Source: Hexactinellida sp. DTS-2022 (Eukaryota > Porifera > Hexactinellida). Taken from it: 64,000 nucleotides of DNA. The notes under the pieces were generated by a model, which was not told the origin of the DNA, searched no databases, and saw nothing but the letters and a program-made list of their open reading frames with translations. Shown here in pieces: positions 1 to 13,400 of this stretch; position 1 is the stretch's first letter, and each line of letters starts with the position of its first letter. A program made the translations under genes and the position numbers. The stretch is from contig JAPNXP010000001.1 in assembly GCA_028753945.1 (NCBI GenBank), forward strand, positions 1,850,501 through 1,914,500, read 5' to 3'.

Positions 1-763
1 CGATCCAAGACATATCTATAGTATTAAAACACAAACCTGTATATGTGTGTGTATATATATATTTGTTTGTATGTTACGAGTTGATTGAATAAAGTGGACG
101 GTTTCCAAATGTGATTTTTGGCATATAGGGGTAACTTTTGGCACCCGCCAACAAGTTGAGGTTTCCACTAAAAATTTCTCACACCTCGACAAATTATGAC
201 GTCATTGTCACATTTCGAGAACTCTGAAAATTCACCTAATCGCACATAATTCGCGCCCTCTAAGAGATAAAATCTGAAAATTTAATAGAACATGTACATT
301 AATGATGCGGACACATTGGTCACACCTGATCACCAATATGCTTACTCATTATCGCATGATGACGTAATCACTAAAATTTCACATTGTTAAATTTGACTAT
401 TTAGGCCTATTTACGCTTTATAATCAATATTAGGAGTATATAAACCACCACCAACCGCGAAGCGGTTGGAGTGTGGTTGTGTTCTGCCGCGAAGCGACCT
501 AGCAAGCGAAGCGCGCTAGTATTATAATAAATCATAAGACAGAATAGCACAATCTATTTCATGAGACACCAAAGTATTGTCAGACGTGTCATAGAATTGC
601 AAACTCGTGGTGAGTACAGCTTCAAATTAGGGAATATAAACGTGAACATAAAGTAGCGAAATCATTGGTTAAACCATGATTCGGTTTTCTTCACAAATGA
701 AGAGAATAAGGTTAATCATATTCAGTAACTATATAAATGCAATTGATCTGAATAAAATAAAAT
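1..763. other. Leader region upstream of the CNBD2-like coding exon 1
   Basis: No coding sequence is supported here. A TA microsatellite lies near 50-62. A GC-rich hairpin module at about 443-525 contains two GCGAAGCG cores (see the triloop hairpin family); its best match in the window is the inverted copy near 35660-35710. An in-frame TAA directly precedes the ATG at 764. I cannot place a promoter. Confidence 0.4.
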
Positions 764-1126
764 ATGCAAACAAATCTAAATGTCGATAATATTCTCAGAC
801 CTCAGCAGAGTCAGGTCGCAGTGGAAAAAGTTAGGCCGCTCCTAAAAAATAATAAGTTTAAAAAGACGGTGAATGTACTAATCGACAACTTAAGATGGAT
901 TAATTCACTCATGAATAATGCAGAGGAAAATTTGAAAGAATTCGTTGTCAACACCGAAGAGTTAAACGAGAACACAGATTACAATATGACTAAGGTTCCT
1001 AATTTCAATCTTAATAAGTTCAAAGCAGATATCAGATGCGGACGGATATCTGAAACAGCAAAAGCTATTCTGAAGAAAGAGCCGAGCAGCAGGACAGAGG
1101 AGGAAACTAGGCAACTTTGCAATCTG
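764..1126 (+). CDS. CNBD2: CNBD2-like, coding exon 1
   Basis: 121 codons from an ATG that directly follows an in-frame TAA. The exon ends phase 0 at a consensus GTGAGT donor at 1127. It encodes the mostly helical N-terminal region, including the stretch NFNLNKFKAD and the acidic TEEETRQL segment typical of the region before the first cNMP domain in CNBD2 proteins. Reading past the donor adds only 11 codons before a stop. Confidence 0.75.
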
Positions 1127-4100
1127 GTGAGTTTAGAGGGATATACTGTATATAATTTTTAACATTTCATAATTTACGATGAGTTAGATATTTACACTTA
1201 CGCCATTTTCCTAACTATGCTACTTAATTAACTTGGTATCTATTTGTCATTACATCTGCATTTGAAAGTCAACTTTCTATTATTTATCACAGTTAATACA
1301 GTGCAGGTTTTTTTTAAGGTTGAGACCTTGGTGTAACTCAGGGGTCGGCAACCCCCGGCCCGCAGGCCAGATTTGGCCCGCGAGGCGAAATGATCCGGCC
1401 CGCTGCTTTCTATAAACATGCTCATCATGACCTCCGATTTGTTCATTCAAATAAATCCAAATAAAGTATACCCTCGCTATCCGGAAGAGAGGTGTTCCGA
1501 TTCAAAAAATTATGTTTCGATTCGTGAATTTGTATGGAATAGTCAACTAATACGTTTATATAAACCTCTATAAATGAGATCATGGATTCCTGATAATCCA
1601 AACCATACAAGTCCAAAGCTTTTAAATCCAAACTAAACATTTAACATGCCGGGTATAAGCACATCGTCGGGAACTGCACTTAATGTGCTTATAACTGGCA
1701 TGTTCCTATAACTGACATAAATTATATAGGGTAAATGTCAAAGGTTTTCCAAATAGTGTTCTTAGATCCGATATGTTCTTATAAACGGTATGCTTATATC
1801 CGACGTCTAATGTACTATCCAAAATTCCAAATACTTCTCTAAGACATTTTTTCACAATTCCAATGTACCTAATGTTAAAAAAAATTCCAAATTTTACGAA
1901 TGATAATTTTGGATCTGCTGTTCGGACTAGCGAGGTTCGGAATAGAGAGGGTGAACAATATTTTTATAAATTATAGTGTGGTAACATTATTGAGATAAGT
2001 TAATTCAAATTTACTCCTGATCAACAATTCTACAATGGAACAATTCGGAGTAAGACTAAACGATGGTAAAATCGCTTGGTTCGACTAATGCGGTAAATTA
2101 ATCAATCTGGCCCGTAGGTTCAAAAGGTTGCCGACCCATGGTGTAACTCAACACTGCAGCGGCCGCGGCCGATACGAATCGTGGTGTAATTCCAAAAAAT
2201 CTTGGTGCTTTTTTTCACCAAGATCGGCCTTTAAAAAAACGCTGGTACAGTGTTTTCTATCTGACCCGGCATATTCAATCAACAAAGCTGATTATATAAT
2301 TTCACAGTTCTTTGGATAGCTAGTTTGCAAGATTTCACCAATAACAAGATACGTTTAGGTCCCACTTAATTAATCCGTTTCCCTACAGGAAGTAGATTCA
2401 TTATTTCTATTATCTTGCATTAGACCAAGTAAAATAAACTACCGTAAACAACGGCGGATTCCTGGGGGGGCATGGGGGGGGCAATTGCCCCCCCCCCCAA
2501 AGTTTTTCAACATTAGAATAACTGAAATTAATTAGTGAACAAGAAAGATAATATAATTTATTGGAAATTCTAATAGGATGAACATGTATTAGCTAGCATG
2601 GACAAATTGTAGTTTAGTAGTATGTGTACTGTGTAGTATTCTATAATTGGAATAAAAAAGTAGCTCTGATAAGTTCAATTTTGCCACCCAGAATTTTTAA
2701 AAGAATCCGCCACTGACCGTAAACCTCATTTTATGCGAAATTCCGGTTAATACGACCACTATTTCTGTCCCCTTCAAAGCTTATAAATATAAATTCCGGA
2801 TAAGGCAAAAGCATTTTGACAGTTCCTTGGTGATTGTACTAACGAGGTTCAATTGTACTTGTTCCATCCAGATATTTTATAAATACGTGTAATTTTTTTT
2901 CATTTTTCAATATCATACTCTAAACATATATTAAGCCAACAACAAAAATACTTTGCTACGAAATAAGAAAAGGTGATGCCCAAAATATAAATTGATACCG
3001 TAAAGACTTATTAAAAGTGATAAATAAACACATTTGTAGCAAATATTAATAAGTAAATGTTCGTGAGATAAAAAATAAAATAAATCCAGACGGAGGGGGA
3101 AATGAGGCGGAAGGGGATAATGAGCAAGTATATAATTAGTATACAATCAGGCCCGTAGCATGCCAACATTTATTGGTGCGGCATAGCGACGTAACCATAT
3201 TTATTATAAACAGAAATGAAGCTTTTGTACTTTATACGCGCTTTACTCTATGGTTTAAGTCAGGGGTTCTCAACCGGGGGGGAATTCCCCCCTAGGGGGG
3301 AATTTGGAGAATTTTGGGGGGAAATTTTTTAACAATTTGGTCATACCTTATAATATCTCTACAAAGTAAAATTACATAAATACTTACAAAGGTGACCAAA
3401 ATATACAAGTAACCTATTTACTATACAACACGATAAGTTTACTACTGATTCTTACTCATATTCTCTCTTGTTTGGAATGAATAATATAATACAATTTACA
3501 GTTCACAATTATGGGGGGGGGGGGGGGGGAATGTCTAGAAATTTCGAAAGGGGGGTAACATGATTGTTTCGGTTAAGAACCCCTGGTTTAAGTTACTCAA
3601 CTAAGGGAAATTAAAAATACATAATACTAATAAAAATTTATAGTCTTTATTGAAGTGTAGCAGAGTTGCTACTTGCTAAAGAATCTAATGGTTACAGATA
3701 CGATATATTTTTCCGGTGGCAGCAGCACCTATGCCACACCTGTGGTAATTGTGTTTACCAATACCATTATGCCGCTCCTATAGTTGTCGGTGACTTAAAT
3801 GTCCCCGAATATCTGTGCGGTCACCAAAATTATTGGTGCGGCCATGCCATGGCCGCACCGCGCACCTACTCATACGGCCCTGACAATGCTACAAAAAGAG
3901 TTAGAATTTACAAAGGTATTAAACCCGAAGTTTAAATAAAGATAGCATCATTGATCATGCATAAAATCTAAGTAAATTAACTAATAACTAATATAAATAG
4001 ACAGAATTTTTTATATTTTTAGAGTAGAGGCTAAGTGGTAACAGACTCCTTGAACACCATATTTAGTACGCCAGCTTTTGAAACCTTTCTTAGATATAAG

Positions 4101-7100
4101 TTCAGTAAATTTATCGACGCAACTTTCATTGTCTGGAGTAACAAGAGCGAACATAGAGCCTCCTCCTCCGCTGCCTGTTAGTTTCGTAGCAAACCCTACC
4201 TCTCTAGCTAATTGATGGATAATATCCAATTCGATACGGCTGACTCCTATAGCACAAAGTAGCTGGTGATTTATGAATATCAAATCTTCCAACAGTTTGT
4301 AATTAGGAAGGACTGCATTTGCAATTATTCGATTAAATTCTTTGATGGAACTCTCGCTGATAGCTCCGATACTCGTTAAAATAGGATTAAATATGTTTGG
4401 GATCTCGTCATGCTTATCTCTTACTAAGGAGACCATCTTATGTGTACTTTTTGGTATCAGGCTGTCGATAATAATTAGAGACAGTAATATATTAGGCGGG
4501 AAAGCTTTCAATGAAGTGAATTCGCCTCCTTTGAATTTCATTGTCCCTCCGTGTGTGCAGATAGCGTTGTCGATGCCAGATGGAGTCCCATGCACAATCT
4601 TCTCTGCAGCAAATCCCCAATTGTTAATGTGTGCCAAATTTTCACGGGAGAAAGAATTTGGGTTAATTTCATCTTTAGCAATGCCTTCTTTCAGTTCTAC
4701 CATCGTAATATCACCGTTAATACCATTCGAGAGCTTGATTTCGCCCGTGAGGATTAACAAGAGAGCGGAGACACATACAGCAAGAGCAGCAGAAGACCCT
4801 AACCCAGCCCCCAACGGAGCATCAGTGTCTACCTCTATGCAAATGCTTTTGGATAATTCATTGCAGCAACAAATGGCAGCAAACAGATATAGGAACACGA
4901 GAGAGGCGATAAATGCGTAAGAGTTTGAATTTGCATCTGCTTGGCAAGCTAAAGATTTCAAACCCTCTATCATCTCACTATACTCGGTAACCACTTTACT
5001 CTTTATTGTTTCAAGAGGCCAGGACGCATCGATATTTAGTTTGGGCATTTTGAAATTGATCATTACACTATTTCCGTCAAGTGCACTGTTTTTTAGCAAA
5101 GCATATGTACGCATGTCAACACTAGTGACTAAGGCGGTCATTCCATAAACAACTGCATGTTCACCATGAAGTATAATTTTAGCAGGACACGATACCGCAA
5201 ATGTAGTGGATAGGACCTCAGCCATACTGACGTATATTATAGTGGAACTAAACTATTTGATTAAGTAGAACTAACACAAAATGATAGTATAAGTTAAACC
5301 TGTTTAGAAAGTAAATAAAGTATGGATTGAAGAAATTTATACATTTGTAAACAGGAGGTAGAATAAGGAGCTTTCTTTTTATAAATGAAGTATAAAATCC
5401 CAAGGGATACGTTAAATTGAACTCTGTTAACCTAGGTATAAAGTTTCATCCACTAAACTTTGACTAAAGCAAATTGTTAAATATCATTTACGAATTAACA
5501 AGCCTTCGATTTCGGTCGCTTCGCAATTTCTAATTCTATGTAACAAAAACTAATATATCCACATTATTAATTTCCAATTAACAAATAACGCTATTATATT
5601 GAGTGAAATGTAATCTCTTGGAGCATTTTCAAATTTCATTAATTTAATAATATTTTGTGAAATAAACAACGTATATATATGTTCATACGTGACCTACGTT
5701 ATAATAAGGCCTGTTCACTAGTGTTAAATTTTGGACCATGGATGTCGTTTAAGTCCATTGATAATTTTACAATAAATGTTATAGTCAGAGATAATTAACC
5801 AAGTAGTAATCCAGAACGAAAAATATGAATGCCTTGCTACCCTTGCAGTCGGTTCGTGTCGAAAATTATCTAAAAATAAATAAAGTTAAACCCAATTAGT
5901 TGTTATTGTTCTTCAAATGTTTATTTGCTAAAAATTTATATTCACTTTCATGTTTTCTTTAATATTTTGTACAATTGTAACATTCATTTACTTCAAATGT
6001 GCTCGGTATTAAACCCAATAATATTTACTTCTTCTGGATTACTACAGTGGAACCTCTATAAGTGGGGAACATGGGACGGGGAAAATTTCAATTGCCCCCC
6101 ATTCCCCGGTTATAAAATTCAATAGGAAAAACATTATATATGCTATATTATACAAAGTATTCATATAACACACACATTAATGCACGTTATAGTTATTATT
6201 TGTATATTATGACAATTTAGTTAACTGCTGATCTACACTAGGTGATTTCTTCTAAAAACATCAGAGTAGATCAATCGAAAATATTTTTTCTGTAGAACTT
6301 TAGAGTCGATTTATTGGAAATATTGTATTATTTTATAAGAATCATGTTAGGATTTGTCCATTCCCCCCATTTATGGAGGTTGTTTTGTATGCAGATAAAA
6401 ACTCCTTGAAATTTATGGTCCCCCATTCCCCACTTCCCCGCTTATAGAGGTTCATTTGTATGGATATATACGAATATGGTAAAAAAATTCCCCACTTATG
6501 GAGGTTCCCCATTTATAGAGACCCCACTTATAGAGGTTGCACTGTACTTGGTTAATTATTTCTGACTATAACATTTATTCTAAAAAGAATCAATGGACTT
6601 AAACGACATCCATGGTCCAAATTTTAACACTAGTGAACAGGCCTTATTATAACGTAGGTCACGGTTCATATTATATTTTGAAATATGAAATTTGTAATCA
6701 GGATACTTGTTTACCTATCATATTAGCCAGTCTCTGTCTAGATAGCAATTGTGTCAAACAAACTATGAGAACAATCAAGTTAATAATATATATGTAACGA
6801 GCCCTTCGGTCTCGGTCGCTTTGCGACAGATCGGTGCTACGCACCTCAAGTTAACGGCCGCTGTGCGGCCTTACTCCTCACATTTTCTACCATGGAAATG
6901 GTAGATAGGGACGTTATGATTTTGATTTTCATTAATTTGTTTACCTATTTGTGTAAACAACAACAACAACAAATACTCATATTAGAAAATTTAAACGCGA
7001 AATTCGTGTTCAGCATACTTGTTTACTTATAATACCCGTTGGAAGCTAACTTCTAGGTTGATTTTGAATTTTAATTAATTTGTTTACCATTTTTGTGTAA

Positions 7101-7394
7101 ACAACAACAACAAATATTCATATTATAAATTTATAAACGCGAAATTCGTGTTCGGCATACTTGTTTACCTATAATACCCGTTGGAAGCTAACTTCTAGGT
7201 TGATTTTGAATTTTAATTAATTTGTTTACCTATTTTGTGTAAACAACAACAACAAATATTAATATGAGAAATTTATAAACGCGAAATTCGTGTTCAGCAT
7301 ACTTGTTTACCTATTATAACATTTGAAAGTTAGTTTATATCCCAATATTAATTGCGGTTTCTATTCCCCCATCACTTTAATACAATCCGGACAA

Positions 7395-7425
<31 letters not shown>

Positions 7426-10400
7426 AACAAACAACAATCGAGATTTAATAATACGAGCCCTTCGGTCTCGGTCGCTTCGCGACGGATCACTCTCTCACAA
7501 AAGTCGCTTCGCGACTTTTGTTCGTTCGTGTTAGGCACTACGCGATACAATTAACGGCCGCTTCGCGGCCTTTCCCTCCCCAAAAGCAATCACATTAATA
7601 ATGAGTTTTAATAGCTCAATAAATTTCAGTTGCACGATAAGAAAGCTCTAATCAAAATGATACTAAAAGAAAAACAGGCATAGAATAGACAAATTATTGA
7701 TTAGTTGAACGAATTTATTTTCAATCAATTAGATTGGAGCCTCAGAAAATATTTCTATTAGGCACAGGCTATTTATACTAATTGAATAAGTTAGCTAATT
7801 CATACTAACAAACCCTCGAATTTAATTGGCTAACAAATTTTGACACCTTAAAATGTTAATATTTCTCTTCAAAAACCAATAGATCGTTGTCGCAGTATAA
7901 AATTACCCCTGTATACAAATTTTCAGCTTTCTGGGACTCGTAGTCTTTCCAATTAATTCTGGACAAACAAACAAACAAACAAACACACAAACAAACAAAC
8001 AAACACACACACAACAATTCCTCTTTTTAGTGTGCTTCTTCTAGTAAAAAACGTTATAGTAGGGTCCTACTATAGTTTTATACTCCAAGTGGGGTCTGAC
8101 TGAATGGTGGAAAATGGTGGAAAACATCCGAGAGTGGTGGAAAATGGTGGAAAATGGTGGAAAATGGTGGAAAACTACTTGACTGAATGGTGGAAAATGG
8201 TGGAATTTCTGAATTTTCGTCGAAATGACTGAATGGTGGAAAGTGGTGGAATTTCTAAAAATCGACTGAAAGGTGGAAAATGGTGGAAAACGACTGAATG
8301 GTGGAAAATGGTGGAAAACGACTGAATGGTGGAAAATGGTGGAAAACGACTGAATGGTGGATAATGGTGGAAAATGACTGAATGGTGGAAAATGGTGGAA
8401 AACGACTGAATGGTGGAAAATGGTGGAAAAACGGGGGCTGACTGAATAGTGGAATCTAGTGGAATCTTTGACTGAATAGTGGAATCGAGTGGAATTTGAT
8501 TAAATTGTTAAACACTACGTATATGCTATAAGCTACGTGTGTATCATATTACGTTAATTTTCGCCCATGTAAAATTGTTTGCAATGATTGAACTAGTGTT
8601 GTGCATGAAGTGGGACAATATGATACTATATTAGTATTCTTACTAATCATCTCTATTGAACTGCCCAATGAATACCAACTGGATTTGATAAGGAATTGTT
8701 GATAAATAATGTAATAAGATGTGTCTAAATAACATGGTAACAAAGCCTAACTAATAAATCCTATTGTGTCACTTCATGCACAACACTAGTTCAATCATTG
8801 CAAACAATTTTACATGGGCGAAAATTAACGTAATATGATACACACGTAGCTTATAGCATATACGTAGTGTTTAACAATTTAATCAAATTCCACTCGATTC
8901 CACTATTCAGTCAAAGATTCCACTAGATTCCACTATTCAGTCAGCCCCCGTTTTTCCACCATTTTCCACCATTCAGGCGTTTTCCACCGTTTTCCACCAT
9001 TTTCCACCATTCAGTCGTTTTCCACCATTTTCCACCATTCAGTCGTTTTCCACCATTCAGTCGTTTTCCACCATTTTCCACCATTTTCCACCTTTCAGTC
9101 GATTTTTAGAAATTCCACCACTTTCCACCATTCAGTCATTTCGACGAAAATTCAGAAATTCCACCATTTCCCACCATTTTCCACCATTCAGTCAAGTAGT
9201 TTTCCACCATTTTCCACCACTCTCGGATGTTTTCCACCATTTTCCACCATTTTCCACCATTCAGTCAGACCCCTATAAGTGCACACTATTGAATTTACCT
9301 CTGTCGGACTTCCGGCCGGCCGGCCGGCCGTACGCGATGGCCTGACTAAACCATTGGTGATAGAGATTTAAAATTTGGACAGGAGATATAGAATTCCCTG
9401 AAGATGATCACCTCGAAGCCCGAATTCTCTATTTCGCTTTTGTTCGTCAGTTATATCGAAATTTGTATTCTGGTCCAGTGACTCTTTAATAATTCGAATT
9501 ATCAATTGAAATTATAGAGGTTGTATTCTCCTAAGGATGTTCTTTCTATTTATCAAGTAAAATGAATAGGTCGCTAATCAATTCTACGTTTTATTCACGA
9601 TTATTTACATAAATCAGTCATCTTCTCCATATTGTAATTACTCTATAGTATACTCATACAATAGAACATATTACATAAGCCTACTATCTGCTAGGATAAT
9701 GACTGTTATTGATTGGTTTGTAAGTGAATATGTGTTTCATACAAGTGCAATGAAAACACTTGGAAGTTGGAACATTTTACAAGTTGTTGATGATGTCAAT
9801 TTATTATTCAAGATAGTAACGTAAATACTAGCACGTATTCCTAATTTCTATTTGTAATAATTAATCTTCAATTAATTTAATTAAACATTTGAAGTCTTCA
9901 CAATTCAAACATTAATTAAATTGTACTACATTAAGATGAAATTTAATTTGAATATTGAAATTCTAGTTAAATTAAACATTGGGGAAGTGTAATCAGAAGG
10001 AGCACACTCCCATCCCGTCTGTGAGGGGTTTTTATATATAGATAGATATAGACCATAACTTGGCATTAAAATCGAGAAATAGTGCAGGGCTTAAAGGGTA
10101 CTAGTTTGGCGCTAAATAATTGAGCGCCACATCTGGGCGAGAGTCAAGCGAATAATCTTTGGAATTGGGTATATATAATTAAATAGGAAATAATATTATT
10201 AAAATTTTCTTGTAGGTGGGTCGTATTAAGTTCTTTGAGAAATATCCTCCAACAGTTCGATATGAATTAAGCAAGGTAATCGAGTTTCAGGCATTCGACA
10301 AGGACAAAGTTATCATAAAACAAGGAGACCAAGCCTATAGCTTCTATTTTATAGTCTCAGGATCTGTTCTTGTTGAGGTTACTGAAGAAGATCAAACAGC

Positions 10401-13400
10401 TCAGAATTTGGAGACAAAAATCGTTACCGAACTGAGAGAGGGATCTTCATTTGGGGAACTTGCTCTAATACACGAATGCAAAAGAAGAGCTACTATCGTG
10501 TCGAAAGAAAAGTCAGAATTTCTCGTAATTCATAAAGAAGATTTTGAAGTTAGTTTATACAAATGGTGCAACGTTGAATTTTTAATGTTCGTGAGCACTT
10601 TTACCAAAAATTAAATAGAGCTAATCGTACGTAGTAACAGTATATGAAGTCATAATCAATTCCAAAATTTAAGAAATTTCCTGAAATACATATTATTTAC
10701 TTCTAGCTTAGGTCGGCGTAACCGTTAAAACTCTAAATATAGAGGTAGTCTTATGATAAGGAGGTTCACTTTTGAATAATGTCACAATAATTAAACTTCC
10801 TCTATTTAATTAATAGGTAGTAATGAAGAAGATGGCTGAGAGAGATTGGATTATAAGACATAAATTCTTCAAGCATTGCAGATACACCGAACCGTGGAGT
10901 GACAGCAAAATTAATCTGATCACTGAGTCAAGCAGTATTCAAGAATTCTCTCCAAACACAGTGATTCTCAAGAATTTCTTGAAGAAAGACCACGTGCATT
11001 TCATAATATCAGGACAATGCAAAGTAGTACAAAATATACAACTATATGAGAAAAAGCTCTACCAGGGCTACAAAGAGTATTATTTAAAAAAATCGCACTC
11101 TTACCCAGAAGATTTGGGTTTAGAAGCTCATGATGAATCCCTATATTACGATGATGCACCAAAGGAAACAGATTTTCTCAATAAGTAAGTACACGTATAA
11201 TACTATTTTGATAATATATTTAAATGTTTGCAGGCTATTACATTACCAACCGATGTTGCTATTTAGAAAGTATTATTATCATATAAAGTAGGACTCAGGT
11301 AGTGTACTAGTTGTTAAGGGTAGCTCGTTCAGCTATATTAAAGGTTAGCTTGTTAGCTCAAATAAATTGAGACATGTGGTTGGTAAATTATACGCAATTA
11401 ATTTTTTCAGTAAATTGTATTGCAAAGTAATTTACTAACTCTGGGTTTAATCTCTCCATAATAATGGTTTAAAGAGGAGTTGCAAAATATTTGATTTAAT
11501 AGTAATAAACATTTATAGATCTCACCATAAACAATTCATTTTGCAGGAGCTGGGTTAGTGAATTATTTAATTTAATTGATAGCAATAATTAACATAATAA
11601 ATCCCATCGTTAGGCAGAACCAAAATCTTAGATTACTTAACTTAATTCATTTCTAGTAGAAATCCTAGGTTCCATTGATAGTCTTATTATAGAAGCCAAT
11701 ATAGGTGTAATAAATAAATAATGCATTCGAGACTCTTAGCGCATTCTTTGTTAACAAACAAATCAGATTGATAGTAATATTATGCATACTTATGTCATTG
11801 GCGTAAGCTAAATACATCACGAATAGAAATAAACTGATGGAAGCCAAACTGGATTAATCAAGTATGTATGTAATTTCGGATATAATGTAGGTGAAGATTA
11901 AATCATCAAACCTCAATATAAATATATGCAATGATGCAGCAATAGGAGGTTACATTTTTGTTATTGCCTGGCGCAGATTAAGTGCGAGAATTATAAAAAT
12001 TTCTAGAGACATGCAATACATTCTGTTTTATAATGTGACAAAATTATTTGTCGATTGAACCAAAAATGTAAGAGCTGAATCCAAATTAGTTCCTACGTGA
12101 CGTCACATTCCCATAAATTGGTATACGTGTGTCTCATTGCATGTTGTGTTATTATCGAAAATTGTGGGCGAATCGAATAAAAACTGAATGAGTTATCCCC
12201 AAATATGTGCGTTTATGACGTCATAATCCCGTTATTTCGCTTAGAAAACCAATAGATCGTTGTCAGCGTGTAAAATTACCCCTGTATGCCAATTTTCAGC
12301 TTTCTAGGACTCGTAGTCTTTCCTATTAATTCTGGACAAACACACACACAAACACACACTTGCACTTTGCTATACCTGTGTTGGTACGATACACTATTTA
12401 TGGTTGATTAGTGCAGGGACTAATTAATTAACTGTGTCACAATCAGAAGTAAAATGGGAATTCGTGAACTGCTATCAGGTGTAGAAATTTAGTGTACGTC
12501 TAATGATTTGAATTTTCTACAGATCGGAGCAAAATTGGAAAGCTAGTACAAAATATCTGTTTTTTGCAACCGTGACGTCATAATCCCGTTATTTCGCTTA
12601 GAAAACCAATAGATCGTTGTCGCAGTACAAAGTTACCCCTGCATGCCAATTTTCAGCTTTCTAGGACTCGTAGTCTTTCCTATTAATTCTGGACAAACAC
12701 ACACACACACACAAACAAACAAACAAACAAACACACAACAATTCCGCTTTTAATATACAGATAATCGTTAATAAAACCTAGAGTTGGTTAGCGACCTATT
12801 CATTTTAATTGATAAATAGAAAGAACATCCTTAGGAGAATACAACCCTATAATTTCAATTGATAATTCGAATTATTAAAGAGTCACTGGACCAGAATACA
12901 AATTTCGATATAACTGATGAACAAAAGCGAAATTGAGAATTCGGGCTTCGAGGTGATCATCTTCAGGGAATTCTATATCTCCTGTCCAAATTTTAAATCT
13001 CTATCACCAATGGTCTAGTCAGGCCATCGCGTACGGCCGGTCGGCCGGAGGCCCGACAGAGGTAAATTCAATAGTGTGCACTTATAGTATAAAACTATAG
13101 TAGGACCCTACTATAACGTTTTTACTAGAAGAAGCACACTAAAAATTGTAGAAACTAAGCTTAATTAAGAACGTCTTAAGAACTATTGAGCTATTAATTA
13201 ACTAATAATTAATAACTATTGAGCAATGAGAATAACTTACTCAACATAATTCCCCAAACAAATTACAGTAATCACAACCCAAAATGAATTTTAGGCACGC
13301 GTTATTAAGTCACAGTGTGTAATTCACTAGCCACAGGTGAACTCATTAGTAATATTATAGCTTTTTGGGAATGGGAAAGGCCGCGAAGCGGCCGTTAATT

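Noticed and set aside
3666-3935. 89-codon frame with Cys and His residues
   Set aside because: Lies in repeat family D, repeated inversely near 32770-32890, and the start is not ATG.
4342-4920. 192-codon plus-strand frame
   Set aside because: Exact antisense of mevalonate kinase, which has all family motifs; no domain in this frame.
8101-8440. CRISPR-like or coding repeat
   Set aside because: Spacers are further GGTGGAAAA units, and the complement follows as the other arm of a hairpin.
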